Part shown: piece by piece, positions 15,562-23,104 of the stretch
Layout of the letters: each line of letters starts with the position of its first letter
Position numbering within the stretch: position 1 is the first letter of the stretch
Assembly: GCA_001795165.1 (NCBI GenBank)
Contig: MGNS01000101.1
Coordinates: 19,938 to 55,725 of the forward strand
Length of the DNA: 35,788 nt
Direction of reading: 5' to 3'
Source of the DNA: Chloroflexi bacterium RBG_16_57_11
Lineage (GTDB): Bacteria > Chloroflexota > Anaerolineae > Anaerolineales > UBA4823
Program-made: the position numbers and the translations under genes
The notes under the pieces: generated by a model
Seen by the model: the letters and a program-made list of their open reading frames with translations, nothing else
What the model was told of the DNA's origin: nothing
The model's database searches: none

Positions 15562-16809
15562 TTGACCCCATTCCTCCAGCTTTCCTTGGCACTTGCGATC
15601 TTGATTGCAGCTGCCAAAGCCGGCGGTTACCTTAGCTACCGGCTTGGGCAGCCCTCGGTCTTGGGAGAGTTGTTAGTCGGCATCCTATTGGGCCCTACGC
15701 TGGTCGATATCCTCCACATCCCCTACTTCACCGATCCACACCTGCCCGAAGTAATCCATCAAATGGCAGAGGTAGGTGTACTGCTGCTTATGTTTCTCGT
15801 CGGTTTGGAGCTGCACATTTCCGATCTGGCCAAGACGGGCAAAGTGGCGGCTCTCGCCGGTATACTGGGTGTGATCCTGCCCCTGATCATGGGTTTTGGA
15901 ACAGGTAAAGTCTTCGATTTACCCAACACCGCAGCAATATTCTTAGGCCTGATCCTAGCGGCCACCAGCGTCAGCATCTCTGCCCAGACTCTGATGGAGC
16001 TAAATGTCCTGCGCAGTCGGGTAGGCATCAGCCTGTTGGGGGCTGCGGTGTTCGATGATATTTTGGTCGTGCTGGGCCTGTCACTGTTCACCGCCTTGGT
16101 GGTAACCGAATCGCCGGGAGGTTTGGCCACTGTGCTGGGTGTCCTCGGGCGCATGGCGCTGTATCTCGGCCTGGCAGCCGCATCGGGGTGGGTGGCGCTG
16201 CCCAAGGCCAGCCGGCGGATTAGCAAACTGCCGGTCAGCCAGGGATTGATCGCTTTTACAATTGTAACCCTCCTGCTATACGGCTGGGCGGCAGAGGAGC
16301 TAGGGGGCATGGCCGCCATCACTGGAGCTTTCTTGGCAGGCCTGTTGTTTGCACGCAGCCCGGTCAAGCAGCGCATCGAAAGTGGCATTACTGCCTTGGC
16401 TTATGGGTTGTTTGTACCCATCTTTTTCATCAACGTCGGCCTGACGGCGGATCTGCGCGAATTACTGGGCGACACTTTTTGGCTGTTCGCCATCCTGGCA
16501 GTTGTAGCTATGCTTGGCAAAATCATCGGCGCTGGTGCAGGGGCGTTTCTTGGTGGGCTTAGCCGCCAGGAATCTTTACAAGTTGGCATTGGCATGATGT
16601 CACGCGGCGAGGTAGGGTTGATTGTCGCAACCGTAGGTGTTGCCCAGGGGTTGATCGACGAGGTGGTCTTTGCGGTAGTGGTTGGCGTGGTGATTATAAC
16701 GACCTTGTTGACGCCGCCGCTCCTGCGAGCTTCTTTTGCAAATTCGAAATCATCAGCAGACAGGTCCAAACCAGAAAACAAATCAGCGGCCGAAGGAGAG
16801 CTAGAATGA
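15562..16809 (+). CDS. CPA2 family cation/proton antiporter (KefB/NapA-like)
   Basis: 415 residues from the TTG at 15562, chosen because AGGAGG lies nine bases before it; a TTG at 15532 has no ribosome binding site and would add a very basic leader. About twelve hydrophobic helices carry CPA2 hallmarks: GQPSVLGELLVGILLGPTL near residue 32, MFLVGLELHISDLAKTG near 85-100, SVSISAQTLMEL, then AAVFDDILVVLGLS with the double Asp of the electrogenic antiporter site, and VPIFFINVGLTADL in the second half. It has no TrkA-N or TrkA-C domain; regulation may come from the PII-like protein encoded next to it, whose ATG overlaps its stop (ATGA). K+/H+ or Na+/H+ exchange is likely; the ion is not certain. 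Confidence 0.9.
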   Translation: MTPFLQLSLALAILIAAAKAGGYLSYRLGQPSVLGELLVGILLGPTLVDILHIPYFTDPHLPEVIHQMAEVGVLLLMFLVGLELHISDLAKTGKVAALAGILGVILPLIMGFGTGKVFDLPNTAAIFLGLILAATSVSISAQTLMELNVLRSRVGISLLGAAVFDDILVVLGLSLFTALVVTESPGGLATVLGVLGRMALYLGLAAASGWVALPKASRRISKLPVSQGLIAFTIVTLLLYGWAAEELGGMAAITGAFLAGLLFARSPVKQRIESGITALAYGLFVPIFFINVGLTADLRELLGDTFWLFAILAVVAMLGKIIGAGAGAFLGGLSRQESLQVGIGMMSRGEVGLIVATVGVAQGLIDEVVFAVVVGVVIITTLLTPPLLRASFANSKSSADRSKPENKSAAEGELE

Positions 16810-17156
16810 GCTACCTGGTGGTTTTGATTGTCGATGATCCAGACGATTGTGCAGGAATCTTGGATGCCTGGAGCGAGATAGGCGTCAGTGGCGCCACCAT
16901 CCTGGACAGCACCGGAATGGGACGTTTAAAAAAAGCCGGTCTGATGGATGACTTTCCGCTTTTACCGCGGCTGGAGGATTTCTTAGAGGTGCGAGAAGAG
17001 CCGCATCGCACGATTCTGTCAGTTGTCGAGAATGAGGCACTCGTGGACAGGATGGCATCCATCGCCCAGCACATCATTGGCGATCTGGATGAGCCGCATA
17101 CGGGCTTTTTATTCGTAGTACCCGTGCTGAAGGCTTACGGTCTGGGACGGAAATAA
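16806..17156 (+). CDS. PII-like regulatory protein coupled to the antiporter
   Basis: 116 residues with a ferredoxin-like beta-alpha-beta pattern repeated twice, as in the PII superfamily. The first strand is SYLVVLIVDDPDDCAGIL, then a helix and SGATILDSTGMG; the second half is TILSVVENEALVDRMASIA followed by TGFLFVVPVLKAYGL, matching the strand that ends PII proteins (IFVxPV). The long loop at residues 36-65 replaces the T-loop region and has no uridylylation tyrosine motif. Its ATG overlaps the antiporter stop, so the two are made together. I infer a trimeric ligand-sensing regulator of the antiporter, by analogy with SbtB and other transporter-linked PII-like proteins. The ligand is unknown. 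Confidence 0.7.
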   Translation: MSYLVVLIVDDPDDCAGILDAWSEIGVSGATILDSTGMGRLKKAGLMDDFPLLPRLEDFLEVREEPHRTILSVVENEALVDRMASIAQHIIGDLDEPHTGFLFVVPVLKAYGLGRK

Positions 17157-17162
17157 TGCAAT

Positions 17163-17209
17163 AAAAAATGGGAGTGGTGAGCAACGCGCACCACTCCCAT
17201 CAGGATTTT
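17163..17209. terminator. Bidirectional Rho-independent terminator
   Basis: A perfect 12-bp inverted repeat, ATGGGAGTGGTG at 17168-17179 and CACCACTCCCAT at 17189-17200, with a nine-base loop. It is flanked by an A-run on the left (17163-17168) and ATTTTT on the right (17204-17209), so it can stop transcripts from both the PII-like gene and the convergent trpB2 gene. Confidence 0.9.
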
Positions 17210-17210
17210 T

Positions 17211-18596
17211 CTAGGCTATGACCGGTACCTGCGGCAGGCTGGCCATCGCCTCACGCACCGCTTCAACGGGATAATCGTAATCCACCAGTTTTCCATCGAA
17301 GTAAGCCTGGTAAGAAGCCATATCGAAGTTACCGTGGCCGGAAAGGTTGAACAGGATCACGCGCCGCTCACCCTTCTGCTTGGCGTCCAGCGCCTCGTCG
17401 ATCGCAGCGCGGATGGCATGATTGCTTTCCGGAGCCGGTATGATCCCCTCGGCGCGAGCAAACTGCACCCCGGCTTCGAAGGTGGCTAATTGGGGCACCG
17501 CTCTGGCCTCCAGATATCCGGCGTCGTATAACGCGCTGAGGCTGGGAGCCATGCCATGGTACCGTAAACCGCCAGCATGGATGGGAGGTGGGACAAATGC
17601 ATGTCCCAAGGTGTGCATCTTCACAATCGGAGCCATCATGGCGGTGTCGCCATAGTCAAAGGTGTATACACCTTTGGTCAGCGAGGGAGTGGCAGTGGGC
17701 TCCACGGCTAGCAGGCGGGTTTTCATGCCCTCCAGAAGGTTTCTCCGCAGGAAAGGATAGGCTATGCCCGAGAAATTCGACCCGCCGCCTGCGCAGCCGA
17801 TCACCACGTCCGGGTATTCACCCGCCATGTCCATCTGCTTGAGGGCTTCTTCGCCGATCACCGACTGGTGCAACAGCACATGGTTGAGCACCGAACCCAG
17901 GCTGTATTTTTTCGCTCCGCCTGATGTGGCGGCGATCTCCACCGCCTCAGAGATGGCAATACCGAGCGAGCCCGGGGTCTCAGGGTCATCCTCCAGCACG
18001 GAACGACCAAAATGGGTATGCTTGGTGGGGCTGGGGAACACCTTCGCGCCGTAAGTCTCCATCATCAGGCGGCGGTAAGGCTTTTGATGATAGGATACCT
18101 TGACCATATAAACTTCGATATCCAGATCGAAGAAGTTACCCGCCAGGGCCAGCGCTGAACCCCATTGTCCGGCGCCAGTTTCGGTGGTCAGCGCCTTTGT
18201 TCCGGCGATTTTGTTATAGAACGCCTGCGGGATGGCTGTGTTTGGCTTGTGGCTGCCGGCGGGTGAAACCCCCTCATTCTTATAATAGATGTGCGCCGGG
18301 GTGTCCAGCATCTTTTCCAGCCGGCGGGCGCGGATCAGCGGCGTCGGCCGGTAGAGCTTATAAATCTCGCGCACTTCCTCTGGGATCTCGATAAAGCGCT
18401 CGGTGCTGATCTCCTGCAAGATCAAATCCATCGGGAAAAGCACCGAGAGGAAATCAGGCGTCACAGGCTCCTTGGTGCCCGGATGCAGCACCGGAGCTGG
18501 CGGCACCGGGTTGTCGGCGTTTACGTTGTACCAAAACTTGGGCAGGTCAGCCTCACCGAGTAAAAAGCGTGTTTCGGAAGAATTCTTGGTGGTCAT
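17211..18596 (-). CDS. trpB2: TrpB2-type tryptophan synthase beta-like protein
   Basis: 461 residues from the ATG at 18596, preceded by AAAGGAGAG; the frame stays open to 18623 but has no site there. It is a fold-type II pyridoxal-phosphate enzyme. GSHKPNTA contains the PLP lysine Lys117, the Gly-rich phosphate loop is CAGGGSNFSG, and the C-terminal LFNLSGHGNFD segment is typical of TrpB2. The length of about 460 and the N-terminal extension before YRPTPLIRARRLE also fit TrpB2 rather than the standard TrpB1 of about 400. The enzyme joins indole, or possibly O-phosphoserine as suggested for some TrpB2, with serine to make tryptophan. No trpA is nearby. The tryptophan T-box in front supports a role in tryptophan supply. 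Confidence 0.92.
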   Translation of the reverse strand: MTTKNSSETRFLLGEADLPKFWYNVNADNPVPPAPVLHPGTKEPVTPDFLSVLFPMDLILQEISTERFIEIPEEVREIYKLYRPTPLIRARRLEKMLDTPAHIYYKNEGVSPAGSHKPNTAIPQAFYNKIAGTKALTTETGAGQWGSALALAGNFFDLDIEVYMVKVSYHQKPYRRLMMETYGAKVFPSPTKHTHFGRSVLEDDPETPGSLGIAISEAVEIAATSGGAKKYSLGSVLNHVLLHQSVIGEEALKQMDMAGEYPDVVIGCAGGGSNFSGIAYPFLRRNLLEGMKTRLLAVEPTATPSLTKGVYTFDYGDTAMMAPIVKMHTLGHAFVPPPIHAGGLRYHGMAPSLSALYDAGYLEARAVPQLATFEAGVQFARAEGIIPAPESNHAIRAAIDEALDAKQKGERRVILFNLSGHGNFDMASYQAYFDGKLVDYDYPVEAVREAMASLPQVPVIA

Positions 18597-18663
18597 GGGT
18601 CTCTCCTTTAGATAAAACATCATTATGTTGGATGAATTTGCGAGCTGCGCTTCGATGTTTCAG

Positions 18664-19006
18664 GGGAAACAAAAACGCGCTCGCCCGTATTGGGGACGAA
18701 CGCGCTGTCCGTGGTGCCACCCCGGTTAGGCTGGCTGCCCTACCAAACAAAACCCCTGCCGGTGTTGCGACAGGGGGGAAGAGGCCAGCCTCACTCGTTG
18801 CGGGTACGTGCGATTGCTCGCGAATACCCTTTACCCAGATAACGGTGGCAATTCCGGCACAGGCTAATCGGCAATCAGCTTTTCGCCCTGCGACTCCGAG
18901 GTCCATTCAACGCCAGCGTGCGTACGGGCTTGCACCGGTTCCCGCTCTCTGGAACGCCAATTTCGGCGCCTACTCGTCCTCTTCACAGTCTTTATAGATG
19001 TAATTG
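18664..19006 (-). promoter_or_regulatory. T-box riboswitch, tryptophan (UGG specifier)
   Basis: The leader of trpB2 has all key T-box parts on the minus strand. Stem I is closed by GAGG (18978-18981) and CCTC (18898-18901), and carries GAGTAGG near its base, the CAGAGAG bulge and the distal-loop motif GGTGCAAGCC. The specifier loop reads GAATGGACC, placing TGG at 18903-18905, the tryptophan codon. The T-box core GGGGTGGCACCACGG lies around 18709-18723. Its TGGC bulge would pair with a tRNA end whose discriminator is G, as in bacterial tRNA-Trp. A terminator follows. Uncharged tRNA-Trp would stabilise the antiterminator and turn trpB2 on. The assignment rests on sequence motifs; no covariance model was run. 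Confidence 0.92.
18666..18704 (-). terminator. T-box regulated intrinsic terminator
   Basis: On the minus strand CGCGTTCGTCC (18694-18704) pairs over 11 bp, including two G-U pairs, with GGGCGAGCGCG (18676-18686), and is followed directly by TTTTTGTTT. The 5' side lies just after the T-box core, so the terminator and the antiterminator compete for it. Confidence 0.85.
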
Positions 19007-19012
19007 TGTTGG

Positions 19013-19040
19013 ATTATATGAAAAAGAGAGGATTTGTCAA
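19013..19040 (-). promoter_or_regulatory. Consensus promoter of the T-box/trpB2 transcript
   Basis: On the minus strand TTGACA (19035-19040) and TATAAT (19013-19018), both perfect consensus, are separated by 16 bases. The predicted start near 19006 lies about 25 bases before T-box stem I. The promoter sits in the 16-40 bases after the stop codon of the interrupted secreted-protein gene. Confidence 0.8.
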
Positions 19041-19056
19041 GGGCAACAGTCAAATC

Positions 19057-19587
19057 TTAACGATCTTCGACATGGATCGTGATTTCCATATCCCGGAGGA
19101 TGCCCTTAAACAGATCGGGGTTGCCGTCTCCATCATAATCCGCTGCATCCGTGACAGGATGGTCGACTTTATTTATAAAACGGAGCGTATGATCGCCTGC
19201 CTCCAGGTAACCGTAGTCATACGACCAATCTGCTCTCCAGATCATTTCGGGAGTCTTACCCATACAAGCAGTAGCAGATGGTCCGGCAGGAACTTGGAAT
19301 ATCGGCCCCCAATATTGAGAGACTTCGCCCTTCGATCCAAATAGTGATCCGCCATCCAGGATGAATTCCAGGTAACTCGCGGTCAAGTAGCTCTGGACAT
19401 TGCCATGGTGGCAAGCGCCCCATCCAGATGCAAACACAATCCACTGGTCGGATTAGACAGTCTGGCTGGAGTCCCAACGATTTGGATAAATCACTATGAT
19501 GTCCTGGCCGTCTTGGGCCGATGCCACCGACGATACCATGACAAAGCTTAATAAAACCAAAATCGCGATCATCGTAATTTTCTTCAT
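19057..19587 (-). pseudogene. Secreted protein gene interrupted by an in-frame TAA
   Basis: Read from the ATG at 19587, which has GGAGGG six bases before it, the frame starts with a clear signal peptide (MKKITMIAILVLLSFVMVSS, then VASA-QDG as a cleavage site). It continues to YPNRWDSSQTV and meets TAA at codon 45 (19453-19455). The same frame continues without another stop for 131 codons, beginning SDQWIVFASGWGACHHGNVQ and ending ADYDGDGNPDLFKGIL and a short tail. DYDGDGNPD resembles a calcium-binding dockerin/EF-hand loop. The 127 residues after the stop could be read from a GTG at 19437, but that start has no visible site. The simplest reading is one secreted gene with a nonsense mutation, or a base-call error. 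The family is not recognised. Confidence 0.7.
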
Positions 19588-19691
19588 CGCATCCCTCCGC
19601 TGCGAACTAAATTTCTCAAAAAACCGTCCCAAAATTAGTTGTAAGAAATGTGGTTGGTCTCAATTCGTTTTTGGTAGCACCTCCTGAATAA

Positions 19692-19720
19692 GGTATAGCA
19701 TAATTGCATGCTGTAGTCAA
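19692..19720 (-). promoter_or_regulatory. Promoter of the interrupted secreted-protein gene
   Basis: On the minus strand TTGACT (19715-19720) and TATACC (19692-19697) are separated by 17 bases. The predicted start is about 100 bases before the ATG at 19587. The 208-base gap up to folA otherwise shows nothing clear. Confidence 0.5.
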
Positions 19721-19795
19721 TCGATTTCTCGCGATTTTACGGTCACCACCCTCCCGTGCGAGACAGGTTATCCCCAGACATTAAACTGGCTTGCA

Positions 19796-20293
19796 CTACC
19801 TTTGCAAGACTTGATAAGTAGATCCATACTCGTTCATTTCATCCGTCCCTTGCTCGCTACGCTCGATCCCCACCCACGCTGTTGCATTAAAGGGAGGGAA
19901 GAACACATCACACCCCGCCCGGGTGTGCACGGTGGTCAGGTAGATGCGATCTGCCAACGGCAGCGCCTGGTCGAAAATTTCTCCCCCACCGCCGATGAAG
20001 GTTTCCTGCTCGCCTGCCCCTCGCGCAACATCCAATGCCGCCTGTAGTGAGTTCACCACAATGCATTCCGGACAATCTTTTGGTTGGTATGAAGTGTTGC
20101 GGGTAATGATGATCATCTTGCGTCCCGGCAACGGGCGGCCGATCGATTCCCAGGTCTTACGCCCCACGATCAGGTGATGACCCATCGTCAGCGCTTTGAA
20201 GCGTTGCAGGTCAGCCCTGAGATGCCACGGGATCTTACCATCTCTGCCGATGCCCCGTTCTTCATCCATAGCAACAATGAGAGAAATTAGCAC
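19796..20293 (-). CDS. folA: Dihydrofolate reductase
   Basis: 165 residues, the normal length. It has MLISLIVAMDEERGIGRDGK, the active-site IPWHLRADLQRFK with acidic Asp28 that protonates the substrate, GRKTWESIGRPLPGRK for NADPH phosphate binding, and the FIGGGGEIFDQAL glycine loop. It reduces dihydrofolate to tetrahydrofolate with NADPH, regenerating the cofactor oxidised by the thymidylate synthase encoded directly upstream. It is the last gene of the long leftward nusA operon. A hairpin lies in the 84-base gap before it. Confidence 0.95.
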   Translation of the reverse strand: MLISLIVAMDEERGIGRDGKIPWHLRADLQRFKALTMGHHLIVGRKTWESIGRPLPGRKMIIITRNTSYQPKDCPECIVVNSLQAALDVARGAGEQETFIGGGGEIFDQALPLADRIYLTTVHTRAGCDVFFPPFNATAWVGIERSEQGTDEMNEYGSTYQVLQR

Positions 20294-20323
20294 GGCTAAG
20301 ACTGTCCTCCACTCATCCGTTTC

Positions 20324-20346
20324 AGCCGGGATCGTTAGTCCCGGCT
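20324..20346 (-). other. Intergenic hairpin between thyA and folA
   Basis: AGCCGGGA (20324-20331) and TCCCGGCT (20339-20346) form a perfect 8-bp stem with a seven-base loop. There is no U-tract on the minus strand, so it may be an mRNA processing or stability element rather than a terminator. Confidence 0.45.
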
Positions 20347-20377
20347 ACAGCGACAGAATTGGCTGCAACACAGCAGC

Positions 20378-21172
20378 TCAGATGGATACCGCGGCCTTAA
20401 TGTGCGGGTGGGCTTGATAATTCAGCAGCTCAAAATCCTCGAACTGGAAGCTAAAGATAGACCGGACCTCCGGGTTAAGCCTGATCTGTGGTAAAGGGTA
20501 CGGCTGGCGCGTGAGCTGCAAACGGGCCTGGTCCAGGTGATTGCGGTACAGGTGTACGTCACCAAAGGTGTGGACGAATTCGCCCGGCTGCAGGTCGCAC
20601 ACCTGCGCCATCATGTGAGTCAGCAAGGCGTAAGAGGCGATGTTGAATGGAACACCCAAGAACACATCTGCTGAACGCTGGTAAAGCTGGCAGGAGAGAC
20701 GACCACCGGCGACATAGAACTGGAACAGCGCGTGGCATGGGGGCAATGCCATGGAATCCACCTCACCGGGATTCCAGGCGCTGACGATCAGGCGGCGTGA
20801 GTTGGGATTCCGTTGGATCTGCTCGACCACTTGTGCAATCTGGTCTACAATGCGCCCATCGGCAGTATGCCAGGATCGCCACTGGCTGCCATAAACCGGA
20901 CCGAGCTCGCCTCTTTCATCCGCCCACTCATCCCAGATGTGGACGCCGTGTTCCTGCAGGTAGCGAACATTGGTTCCGCCCCTCAAGAACCACAGCAACT
21001 CATAAATGATCGATTTCAGATGCAGCTTTTTGGTGGTCAGCAGTGGAAAGCCATCCTGTAGATCAAAGCGCATCTGATAGCCAAAAACAGAAAGCGTCCC
21101 CGTGCCTGTGCGGTCCCCTTTTCGTGCGCCATGCTCCAAAATGTGTTGTAGCAAATCCAGATACTGCCTCAT
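20378..21172 (-). CDS. thyA: Thymidylate synthase (ThyA type)
   Basis: 264 residues, identical in length to the standard bacterial enzyme. It has DRTGTGTLSVFG near residue 20, FPLLTTKKLHLKSIIYELLW, and the catalytic Cys146 in LPPCHALFQFYV, with the dUMP-binding double Arg in NSRRLIVSAWNP and the RSADVFLGVPFNIASYALL block. It methylates dUMP to dTMP with methylenetetrahydrofolate, giving dihydrofolate for FolA. It starts 17 bases after the ribF stop in the same operon. Confidence 0.97.
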   Translation of the reverse strand: MRQYLDLLQHILEHGARKGDRTGTGTLSVFGYQMRFDLQDGFPLLTTKKLHLKSIIYELLWFLRGGTNVRYLQEHGVHIWDEWADERGELGPVYGSQWRSWHTADGRIVDQIAQVVEQIQRNPNSRRLIVSAWNPGEVDSMALPPCHALFQFYVAGGRLSCQLYQRSADVFLGVPFNIASYALLTHMMAQVCDLQPGEFVHTFGDVHLYRNHLDQARLQLTRQPYPLPQIRLNPEVRSIFSFQFEDFELLNYQAHPHIKAAVSI

Positions 21173-21189
21173 CGTCGCTTGCCTCGGCT

Positions 21190-22116
21190 TTATTTTACTC
21201 GAAGTATCTTCTTTGCCTTCGAAATGTCGGCCTGGATTTGCTTGACCAGGGCTTGAATATTGGGGAAACGTTGTTCATCACGCAGCCGTGCAATAAATCG
21301 GAGCGTCAGGTCTTTGCCATACAGGTCGCCTGAATAGTCCAGCAAATGCGCTTCAAGGCGCGGCAGGGCTTCCTGTTTCTCGAAGGTTGGGCGGACTCCG
21401 ATGTTTGCAACCGCCCGCCGGGTTTGCCCATCCACGCAAGCCAGACAGGCATATACGCCGCTCTTAGGCAGTAAACGCTCCGGCCATACCTCGAGGTTCG
21501 CCGTTGGGATGCCGATCGTCCGCCCACGTCCGTCTCCGGCCACAACTTCCCCGTGCACCTGAAAATGCCGTCCGAGCAGTGCTTTAGCCAACTGTATATT
21601 CCCTTCCATCAAAACGGACCGGATACGGCTGGAAGACACCACCTGACCTTGATGCAGAATTGGGCGCATTACGTGAATGGAATAGCTTAATTCTTTACCC
21701 AGATTTTGCAGGAAAGGTAGATCGCCCTCCCTCCCACGCCCAAGGGCAAAGTCATGCCCGATGCATAAATGGCGCAGTCCCAAATGGTCGTAAAGCGCCT
21801 GTACAAATGAGCGCGCCGTTTGGCTGGCAAGCGTTTTATCGAACCTGAGTGTGATCACGTGATCCACACCCTGCTGACCCAAAAGAACTGCCCGCTCCTC
21901 CGGGGAGGTCAGATAAAACGGCCCAGATCGACCGCGCAGAACGATCGATGGATGAGGGAAAAAAGTCAGGACAACCGCGGGAGCGCCCGCTGCATGCGCT
22001 CCGGTAACCAGCTTGCGCAATATGGCCTGGTGACCTCTATGAACACCATCGAATGATCCAATCGTCAGCCATACGCCTTGCAGATGCAAGCCTTTCAGCG
22101 AGGTGTGATGCAGCAT
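21190..22116 (-). CDS. ribF: Bifunctional riboflavin kinase / FAD synthetase
   Basis: 308 residues from the ATG at 22116, the first methionine after the truB stop; the frame is open upstream to 22182, but that part overlaps truB and does not look like RibF. The nucleotidyltransferase domain has TIGSFDGVHRGHQ (residues 18-30) and the GHDFALGRGREGD stretch. The C-terminal flavokinase domain has GDGRGRTIGIPTANLEV and ends LRDEQRFPNIQALVKQIQAD. It phosphorylates riboflavin to FMN and adenylates FMN to FAD. The truB-ribF pairing is the usual bacterial order. No good Shine-Dalgarno sequence is seen, so translation may be coupled to truB. Confidence 0.93.
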   Translation of the reverse strand: MLHHTSLKGLHLQGVWLTIGSFDGVHRGHQAILRKLVTGAHAAGAPAVVLTFFPHPSIVLRGRSGPFYLTSPEERAVLLGQQGVDHVITLRFDKTLASQTARSFVQALYDHLGLRHLCIGHDFALGRGREGDLPFLQNLGKELSYSIHVMRPILHQGQVVSSSRIRSVLMEGNIQLAKALLGRHFQVHGEVVAGDGRGRTIGIPTANLEVWPERLLPKSGVYACLACVDGQTRRAVANIGVRPTFEKQEALPRLEAHLLDYSGDLYGKDLTLRFIARLRDEQRFPNIQALVKQIQADISKAKKILRVK

Positions 22117-22132
22117 AGGGGTCCAGGAGCAT

Positions 22133-23104
22133 TTAAGATTGGAAGAATACTTTACGTGGCTGCCACTCCTGGGTGGCGGCATCGACTTCCAACAATGCGA
22201 CCAAATCGCCTTGTTGTGAGACGCCGCGCGCTAGACCACTATCTTCTGGCCCGGCCGGGATACGATGTCCGTGGCGAATCAGCTCAACCTGATCAGCGTC
22301 CAATTCAACCATCGGCCAATCGGCCAGCGCCTCGGCAGCAGGGATCAAATTTCGGTACCAGGTACCGGCCTCAAAGGATTCCTGCAATCGACGTAAAGGA
22401 ACTGCATCTCTTAAGGTGAAGCGCCCGCTTTTGGTGCGCCGTAGCCCAACCAGGTGCGCGCCGGTGCCCAATTCTTTACCGAGATCATTCGCCAGCGACC
22501 GAACATATGTACCGGAGGAGCAGTAGACGTCGATCACTGCCTCCGGAGGTGCCCATTCCAGGATATCCAGGCTGAACACCTTAATGATGCGTGGCGCCAG
22601 GTCAACCTCTTCACCCTCGCGGGCCATATCGTAAGCTCTCCGGCCTTGCACTTTAACAGCCGAATAAGGCGGTGGTACCTGTTCAATCTCACCAATAAAA
22701 CGCTGCAAAACTTCATCGAACCGCTCTTCGGTTATTTCATCCACATCTACCGTCGGGCTACCGGTGACGGAGCCTTCCGAGTCATAGGTATCGGTCGAGG
22801 CCCCCAGGCGGATGGTTGCCTGGTAGCGCTTGTCCGACGCGGAGACGTATTCGCTCAGACGTACTGCCGGTCCAATCAGGACGACTAAAACGCCCGAAGC
22901 GCGCGGATCAAGCGTGCCAGTATGCCCGGCTCGACGGATGCCAGTCCCACGACGGATGATTTGCACCACGTCGTGCGAGGTGAGACCGATCGGTTTATCT
23001 ACCACCAGAACACCCGAGACAACATTTTTAACATCATCCTTGTCGTGGTCGGGTTCACCTCTCCTGTTGGTAGAATTAAAAGATGAGTCCCTTGGTTCAA
23101 ACAT
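22133..23104 (-). CDS. truB: tRNA pseudouridine(55) synthase
   Basis: 323 residues from the ATG at 23104. This start has GGAGG six bases before it and overlaps the nrnA stop; the in-frame ATG at 23116 lies inside the same Shine-Dalgarno stretch. The motif GHTGTLDPRASGVL contains the catalytic Asp66, preceded by VDKPIGLTSHDVV. Further blocks are PPPYSAVKVQGRRAYDMAR, CSSGTYVRSLANDLG and LRRTKSGRF. It isomerises U55 in the T-loop of tRNAs. Residues 1-28 are a charged extension. It belongs to the nusA-infB operon. Confidence 0.96.
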   Translation of the reverse strand: MFEPRDSSFNSTNRRGEPDHDKDDVKNVVSGVLVVDKPIGLTSHDVVQIIRRGTGIRRAGHTGTLDPRASGVLVVLIGPAVRLSEYVSASDKRYQATIRLGASTDTYDSEGSVTGSPTVDVDEITEERFDEVLQRFIGEIEQVPPPYSAVKVQGRRAYDMAREGEEVDLAPRIIKVFSLDILEWAPPEAVIDVYCSSGTYVRSLANDLGKELGTGAHLVGLRRTKSGRFTLRDAVPLRRLQESFEAGTWYRNLIPAAEALADWPMVELDADQVELIRHGHRIPAGPEDSGLARGVSQQGDLVALLEVDAATQEWQPRKVFFQS

